25,702 nucleotides of DNA from Abiotrophia defectiva_A (GTDB lineage Bacteria > Bacillota > Bacilli > Lactobacillales > Aerococcaceae): contig CAUUNL010000021.1 in the NCBI GenBank assembly GCA_963546405.1, positions 1 through 25,702 on the forward strand. Reading direction: 5' to 3'. Below are positions 21,302 to 25,702 of the stretch, in pieces. The notes under the pieces were generated by a model that worked only from the letters and a program-made list of their open reading frames with translations, did not search any database and was not told the origin of the DNA. Each line of letters begins with the position of its first letter. The first letter of the stretch is position 1. Both the position numbers and the translations under genes were made by a program.

Positions 21302-23777
21302 AGGACTAAGAATTGCGGTTGTCGATTTAGAGACAACGGGCTCTCACCTAGATCAAGGTGATCAAATTATTCAAATTGGAGCTGTCTTGATTGAAGATGG
21401 ACAGGTCCTAGCTCAACATAGTATGTTACTCAATCCTGAGCGTGACATTCCCACTCATATTACGGCCATTACAGGCATTCAATCAGACCAGGTCCAGGAT
21501 GCGCCGACCTTTAGCCAGGTGGCAGGCCTCTGGTATGAGCGACTCAAAGACTGCTTTTTTGTGGCCCACAATCTAGGTTTTGACTTGACCTTTTTGCAGG
21601 CTAAGTTTGCTGAACAGGGCTTAGACTTTCAACCACCTGCCTTGGACACTGTCCAATTGGCGAAAATCTTCCTGCCTCAGGCGCCGGGTTTTAACTTGCA
21701 GGATTTGAGCCAGTTCTTTGGTTTGAACTTCCAAGACGCCCATGATGCCCTGGGGGATGCCCGGATGACGGCCCATTTGTTGGATGTCTTAGCTCACCAG
21801 GCAGCTGATTTGGACTATGGGACTAAGCTGGCCCTGCAGCCGATTTTTAAGGCTTTGCCCTATCAAGCCAGTCAGTTTCTTAACCAAGCTAGCAGCTTTT
21901 ATTGCCAAGTAAATTGGCCGGAAGGGCAGGGCGTCAGTCAAGCTCAGGCTAGTCATGCTAGCCTAATTAGCGCCAAGCAAAGAACCGCGGTAGCCTATTG
22001 GCAAGAAGCCGGTCAGGATAAATCGCCCTTAGTCCTAGAAGCTCGCGCCCGTCAGGATCACCAAGGTTTGGCGCTGGCTTTACTTGATGCTTGGCGTCAA
22101 GAAGGACAAAAATCCCTTCTAGTTCTAGAGAATGAGGGTCAAATCAGCCATTGGCAGACCTTGTGGCAAGAAGTTACGGGTCAGCAAGCGGGCATTTACC
22201 GCCCATCCTATCAGTTTGTCGATATGGCCTCGGTCTACCAATTCTGCCATGAATTTGATTTAAGCCGGGCCAACCAACAAGAGCTTACCGTTCTAGCGGC
22301 TGCCTTGGTTTGGTTGACGAGCAGCCAGTACGGCTGTTTGGATGAACTAAATTCTGAACTGGATATTAGCCATATCATGCGCCGCTATGATTTTATCCCT
22401 AAAACAGGTAAGAAGGTGGGCTATCACCGTTACTTAGAGGGACTTAAAGCCAAAGACTTAGTTTTAATGAGCCAAAAAGACTGGCTATCCTTAAAGCAAG
22501 TCGCTGACAGCCCGCTTGCCTTTCTGGGTCAGGCTCGGGTCCTGGTCCTAGATTTAGAGGCCAGTTACCAAGGCCTGGTGGACCAAGAAAGCATTAGCCT
22601 AGATGTCAGCCAGCTCTTTGTAGAGCTTAAGTCCTTACTAGATCAAGGCCAGGAGGAAGCTCAGTTAGAATCCTGCCTAGCCACTAGCTATGACCTGCTG
22701 GAAAGTATGCGGGCAGAGTTTGAAGCCAGTGATATAGGTAATGCTAGCAATGATTGGTGGACAGCCTGCCTAGTCAAGGGCAGTCCCCGCTATTTGACCG
22801 TCATGGCTCAAGTGGCGACTTTAGGCCAGCAGCTAGAGGACTGGTTAAAAACCGCCAAACTAACCGCCAAACAAAAGCGGACCTACCGCCATCTGGCAAC
22901 GACCTGTCGACTACTAGCCAAGCAGTCAGAGGGGAGCTATGTCCGACTTCAAGGCCAGGTCAGCAATGGCCAAATCTACCAATTGGCCCTTAGTCGGGTG
23001 CCTTTAATTATGAGAAACAAGCACTTGCCTCAGCTAAGCCAGTACCAGCAGATCGCCTTCTTGTCGGACGGCCAGTATGACCAGCCTTTAGGCTATGGCC
23101 TGGCACGTTTCTGGCAAGTGGGGGCCACATACTTAAGCCTACCTGAGCAAAGTCAAGCCAACAGTCTGACCCTCCAGGTGCCATTGGCTTATGCCCAGTC
23201 AGGTCAGGGCTATGAAGAGGCCGAGCAATTGCTGGCCTTTATCAAGGATCAGCTGGCCGAGAAGGGCGCTAGCCACGTCCTCATTCTTGCCAATAACAAG
23301 GCCCAAGCCCAGACATACTACCGTCTTCTATGGGAAAGTTCCCTGCTGGAAGAGGGCTACCTGATTTATAGCCAGGGACAAAATGGCAGCCTTAAGAAAA
23401 TTAAGCGCCGCGCCGAAGCCGATGACAAGGCCATTGTCATTGTGCCCAGACGTCTCTTTCTAGAGGAGTCCTTCACTCTGTCAGTCAATCAGCTCTTAGT
23501 AGTCTTAGACCGTCTGCCATTTGACTCCTTGACCAATGAGCGGACCCTGGGCCAAGTTCAGGTGCTTAGCTTATCAGACAACCAGGCCTTTGATCAACTG
23601 ACCCTACCGCAGATGATTTTCCGTCTTAAGAAATTGTTGGCTCAGGTCGCTAGCTCTAGTTGCAAGGCGGACTACTATCTCCTAGATGAACGTGTTTGGA
23701 CTCGTTATTATAGCCCTAAGGTTGAGGAATACTTGGCGCCCGCCATTGACCTGCTTCCCATCCTGCCCAGTCACTAA
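21291..23777 (+). CDS. dinG: DinG-family protein: intact DEDDh exonuclease, degenerate helicase
   Basis: An 828-residue protein with the Firmicute DinG layout. The N-terminal DnaQ-like 3'-5' exonuclease (about 5-170) has all catalytic residues: D12 and E14 in VDLETTG, D98 in AHNLGFDLTF, H151 and D156 in HDALGDA. The remaining 650 residues align along their length with the XPD/DinG helicase, but its motifs are gone: the P-loop place reads LEARARQDHQGLA (249-261), the DEAH box reads DLEAS (421-425), and the final QxxGRxIR motif near 780-788 reads RLKKLLAQVAS. There is no iron-sulphur Cys cluster. There is no frameshift or stop. TTG 21291 has AGGAG nine bases upstream. It probably acts as a nuclease whose second half is a structural or DNA-binding body. 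Confidence 0.9.
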   Translation: MKAKGLRIAVVDLETTGSHLDQGDQIIQIGAVLIEDGQVLAQHSMLLNPERDIPTHITAITGIQSDQVQDAPTFSQVAGLWYERLKDCFFVAHNLGFDLTFLQAKFAEQGLDFQPPALDTVQLAKIFLPQAPGFNLQDLSQFFGLNFQDAHDALGDARMTAHLLDVLAHQAADLDYGTKLALQPIFKALPYQASQFLNQASSFYCQVNWPEGQGVSQAQASHASLISAKQRTAVAYWQEAGQDKSPLVLEARARQDHQGLALALLDAWRQEGQKSLLVLENEGQISHWQTLWQEVTGQQAGIYRPSYQFVDMASVYQFCHEFDLSRANQQELTVLAAALVWLTSSQYGCLDELNSELDISHIMRRYDFIPKTGKKVGYHRYLEGLKAKDLVLMSQKDWLSLKQVADSPLAFLGQARVLVLDLEASYQGLVDQESISLDVSQLFVELKSLLDQGQEEAQLESCLATSYDLLESMRAEFEASDIGNASNDWWTACLVKGSPRYLTVMAQVATLGQQLEDWLKTAKLTAKQKRTYRHLATTCRLLAKQSEGSYVRLQGQVSNGQIYQLALSRVPLIMRNKHLPQLSQYQQIAFLSDGQYDQPLGYGLARFWQVGATYLSLPEQSQANSLTLQVPLAYAQSGQGYEEAEQLLAFIKDQLAEKGASHVLILANNKAQAQTYYRLLWESSLLEEGYLIYSQGQNGSLKKIKRRAEADDKAIVIVPRRLFLEESFTLSVNQLLVVLDRLPFDSLTNERTLGQVQVLSLSDNQAFDQLTLPQMIFRLKKLLAQVASSSCKADYYLLDERVWTRYYSPKVEEYLAPAIDLLPILPSH

Positions 23778-23795
23778 TCCATCCTAGTCAGCTAG

Positions 23796-23817
23796 CCAAA
23801 AATTCATGCAATTTTGG
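23796..23817. repeat. AT-rich imperfect inverted repeat between dinG and ypmB
   Basis: Arms CCAAAAATT and AATTTTGG around a short centre, with one bulged base. It overlaps the region where a -35 for ypmB would lie. It has no following T tract, so it is a poor terminator. Confidence 0.3.
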
Positions 23818-23825
23818 AGAAATTA

Positions 23826-23834
23826 TGGTATGAT
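23826..23834 (+). promoter_or_regulatory. Extended -10 promoter of ypmB-asnS
   Basis: TGGTATGAT: -10 hexamer TATGAT (23829-23834) with TGn extension, 33 bases upstream of the ypmB start. No good -35 is visible. Confidence 0.5.
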
Positions 23835-23867
23835 AGTACAGATAAGTGGCGACAGGAGGAGTCAAGT

Positions 23868-24347
23868 ATGTTAAACCGTAAAGTGGTCTCAGGACTGACG
23901 CTCTTTTTCCTCATCATCTTTCTCATCTTTGCTTGGGTCTTCTATTCAAGCCAAGCCAAATCGCATCAAGCTCAGCAAGAAGCCGTGCGACTGATTGAGA
24001 CGGACTACACTGTCAAAGACGTCAAAAAATTCTACTGGACGACCATTTCTGAGGCTTACTTTGCCTTGGATTTTGTGGATGACAGTGGCCAAGAACGTTA
24101 TGCGATTGTGAAACGTGAGGGTGGGACCGTTAATTACTACACGCCAAATCAGATTATCTCAGAAGAAGATGCCAAGGCCATTGCCTTAGCGGACAATGAG
24201 AATTATAAGATTATGCAGGCGCGTTTGGGCATGATCAAAGACACGCCCGTCTGGGAAATCACCATCAAGAATGATAATAATACCTTGACCTATTACTACC
24301 TCAATGCGCAGGATGGGTCCTGGTTACAAAAAATCGAAAATATTTAA
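23868..24347 (+). CDS. ypmB: DUF5590 (YpmB-like) membrane-anchored protein
   Basis: A 159-residue protein with one N-terminal membrane helix (about 7-27) and an extracellular PepSY-like alpha/beta domain (tandem units around 35-90 and 95-159, the latter ending YYYLNAQDGSWLQKI). Bacillus YpmB also lies between dinG and asnS, which supports orthology. Function is unknown; PepSY domains are often thought to modulate peptidases or the wall environment. ATG 23868 is preceded by ACAGGAGGAG; an upstream ATG at 23814 would begin before the promoter -10 and is rejected. asnS follows after 24 bases. Confidence 0.82.
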   Translation: MLNRKVVSGLTLFFLIIFLIFAWVFYSSQAKSHQAQQEAVRLIETDYTVKDVKKFYWTTISEAYFALDFVDDSGQERYAIVKREGGTVNYYTPNQIISEEDAKAIALADNENYKIMQARLGMIKDTPVWEITIKNDNNTLTYYYLNAQDGSWLQKIENI

Positions 24348-24371
24348 GACAAGACTATGGAGGCAGGCAGT

Positions 24372-25670
24372 ATGCAGACAATTACCATGCGTCAAGCAGC
24401 AGATTATATTGATCAAACGGTCATCATCAAGGCATGGGTGACCAACAAACGGAGCAGTGGGAAGATTGCCTTCTTACAATTGCGTGATGGCTCCGCTTAT
24501 TTCCAAGCCATTGTGGTCAAGGCTGATGTCAGCGAAGAAACCTTTGCTTTGGCTAAGGGCCTTAACCAAGAAACCAGTGTGAAGGTAGTCGGTAAGATTC
24601 AAGCAGACACTCGTTCAGCTTTAGGCTATGAGCTCTTGGTTCAAGACATTGAAGTGATTGGTGAAAGTCATGACTACCCAATCACACCAAAAGAACACGG
24701 GACTGACTTCTTGATGGACCACCGCCACCTTTGGCTTCGTTCATCTAAGCAGCATGCCATTATGCAAATCCGTAACGAAATTATCCGGGCAACCTATGAG
24801 TTCATGAACCAAGAAGGCTTGATTAAAGTAGACCCACCAATTTTGACGGGTTCTGCGCCAGAAGGGACCACTGAGCTCTTTCATACCAAGTACTTTGATG
24901 AAGATGCCTTCCTCTCCCAGTCTGGTCAGCTCTATCTAGAGGCTGCGGCCATGGCTTTTGGTAAGGTCTTCTCCTTCGGGCCAACCTTCCGGGCTGAAAA
25001 ATCTAAGACTCGTCGTCACTTGATTGAATTCTGGATGATGGAAGTTGAATTAGCCTTCGTTGAACACGAAGAAAACTTGCAATTCCAAGAACGTTATGTG
25101 GCTCATCTGGTTCGCAATGTGATTGACCACTGTGGTCTAGCTCTTAAGACCTTGAACCGTGATGTAGCAGTCTTGGAACAATACACCAAATTGCCATATC
25201 CACGTATTAGCTATACAGATGCCATCAAGCTCTTGAATGACAATGGCTTTGATGATATCCAATGGGGCGATGACTTTGGTTCACCTCATGAAACCTTCAT
25301 TGCCAGCCAATACGACCGCCCAATCTTCATCGTCAACTATCCTAAGGCTATTAAGCCATTCTATATGCGCATTAATGAAGAAGACCCACGCACTGTTCTA
25401 TGTGCTGATATGATTGCACCAGAAGGTTACGGTGAAGTCATTGGGGGCTCTGAACGTATTGTGGACTTTGAGACCTTAGATGAAAATATTAAGGCCTACA
25501 ACTTAGATCCATCGGCTTATGCTTGGTACCTTGACCTCCGTAAGTATGGCGCTGTGCCACACTCTGGTTTTGGTCTTGGCTTGGAGCGGGCAGTAGCTTG
25601 GTTATCAGGGATTGAACATATCCGTGAAACCTCACCATTCCCACGTTTGCTCAACCGTATTTACCCATAA
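24372..25670 (+). CDS. asnS: Asparaginyl-tRNA synthetase
   Basis: A 432-residue class IIb aminoacyl-tRNA synthetase that charges tRNA-Asn. It has the N-terminal OB-fold anticodon domain (about 10-105, VIIKAWVTNKRSSGKIAFLQ region), then class II motifs: motif 1 around VDPPILTGSAPEGTTELF, motif 2 FRAEKSKTRRHLIEFWMMEVE, and motif 3 GFGLGLERAVAWLSG, ending FPRLLNRIYP as usual. ATG 24372 stands eight bases after GGAGG (24359-24363); ATG 24357 overlaps that site and is rejected. The full gene is present; 32 bases of non-coding sequence follow to the window end. Confidence 0.97.
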   Translation: MQTITMRQAADYIDQTVIIKAWVTNKRSSGKIAFLQLRDGSAYFQAIVVKADVSEETFALAKGLNQETSVKVVGKIQADTRSALGYELLVQDIEVIGESHDYPITPKEHGTDFLMDHRHLWLRSSKQHAIMQIRNEIIRATYEFMNQEGLIKVDPPILTGSAPEGTTELFHTKYFDEDAFLSQSGQLYLEAAAMAFGKVFSFGPTFRAEKSKTRRHLIEFWMMEVELAFVEHEENLQFQERYVAHLVRNVIDHCGLALKTLNRDVAVLEQYTKLPYPRISYTDAIKLLNDNGFDDIQWGDDFGSPHETFIASQYDRPIFIVNYPKAIKPFYMRINEEDPRTVLCADMIAPEGYGEVIGGSERIVDFETLDENIKAYNLDPSAYAWYLDLRKYGAVPHSGFGLGLERAVAWLSGIEHIRETSPFPRLLNRIYP

Positions 25671-25682
25671 TAAAAATTCCCA

Positions 25683-25702
25683 TTATATCATATATGATAT
25701 AA
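25683..25702. repeat. Perfect 20-bp AT-only palindrome at the window edge
   Basis: Half-site TTATATCATA is followed by its exact complement. It may extend beyond the window. It begins 13 bases after the asnS stop; it could be part of a terminator or an operator of the next gene. Confidence 0.6.

Noticed and set aside
21291..23777. dinG as a frameshifted pseudogene
   Set aside because: The frame is continuous over 828 codons, both ends align with family ends, and the exonuclease half is fully conserved. Motif loss is by substitution, so it is annotated as a gene.
23796..23817. Terminator after dinG
   Set aside because: The inverted repeat is AT-rich, bulged and not followed by T residues, so it was kept only as a weak repeat.
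1..25702. CRISPR array, tRNA or rRNA genes, insertion sequences, prophage genes
   Set aside because: No regularly spaced direct repeats, no cloverleaf or rRNA segments, and no transposase, integrase or phage structural motifs were seen on either strand.

Overview
This window looks like core chromosome from a low-to-moderate GC Gram-positive bacterium (Firmicutes), most likely of the order Lactobacillales. Three things point there: an ntp-type V-ATPase operon like that of Enterococcus hirae, strong AGGAGG ribosome binding sites with many TTG and GTG starts, and a gene order (TPR protein, reoY, cca, dinG, ypmB, asnS) that reads as a compressed version of the Bacillus ypiA-to-asnS region. By eye the base composition is mid-40s % GC. 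I see no rRNA, tRNA, CRISPR array, insertion sequence or prophage. A family such as Aerococcaceae is possible, but the sequence alone does not settle it. No stretch longer than about 200 bases lacks a gene.

Layout. (1) 1-3486: an envelope-sugar unit with galE and two tandem LCP-family (LytR-CpsA-Psr) genes, ended by a strong terminator. The first LCP protein has lost the usual catalytic residues; the second keeps them. GalE has Met where the catalytic Lys of its YxxxK motif should be. (2) 3500-4023, minus strand: a small isolated gene with its own terminator and a near-ideal promoter carrying two LexA/SOS operators. Its product vaguely resembles YolD proteins. (3) 4084-12682: the V-type ATPase operon ntpF-I-K-E-C-G-A-B-D. 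Its rotor-ring subunit keeps the full set of Na+ ligands known from E. hirae NtpK, so a sodium pump is predicted. (4) 12765-16101: tightly overlapped murI, rdgB, a YfcE-type phosphoesterase, the c-di-AMP sensor cbpB/darB and an MscS-type channel, which links wall precursor supply, nucleotide-pool cleaning and osmotic or turgor control. (5) 16111-17185: a YtxG/YtxH-like pair of membrane-anchored proteins. (6) 17206-18106: a glycerol-facilitator-type aquaporin with its own promoter, a possible cre site and a terminator. (7) 18161-23777: ypiA-like TPR protein, reoY, cca and dinG. (8) 23826-25670: ypmB and asnS.

The items most worth following are the SOS-controlled orphan gene, the DinG protein whose exonuclease is intact but whose helicase motifs are all eroded, the natural K-to-M change in GalE, and the tandem intact/degenerate LCP pair. 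All functional statements rest on motif reading from memory of the families; no search or alignment was run.
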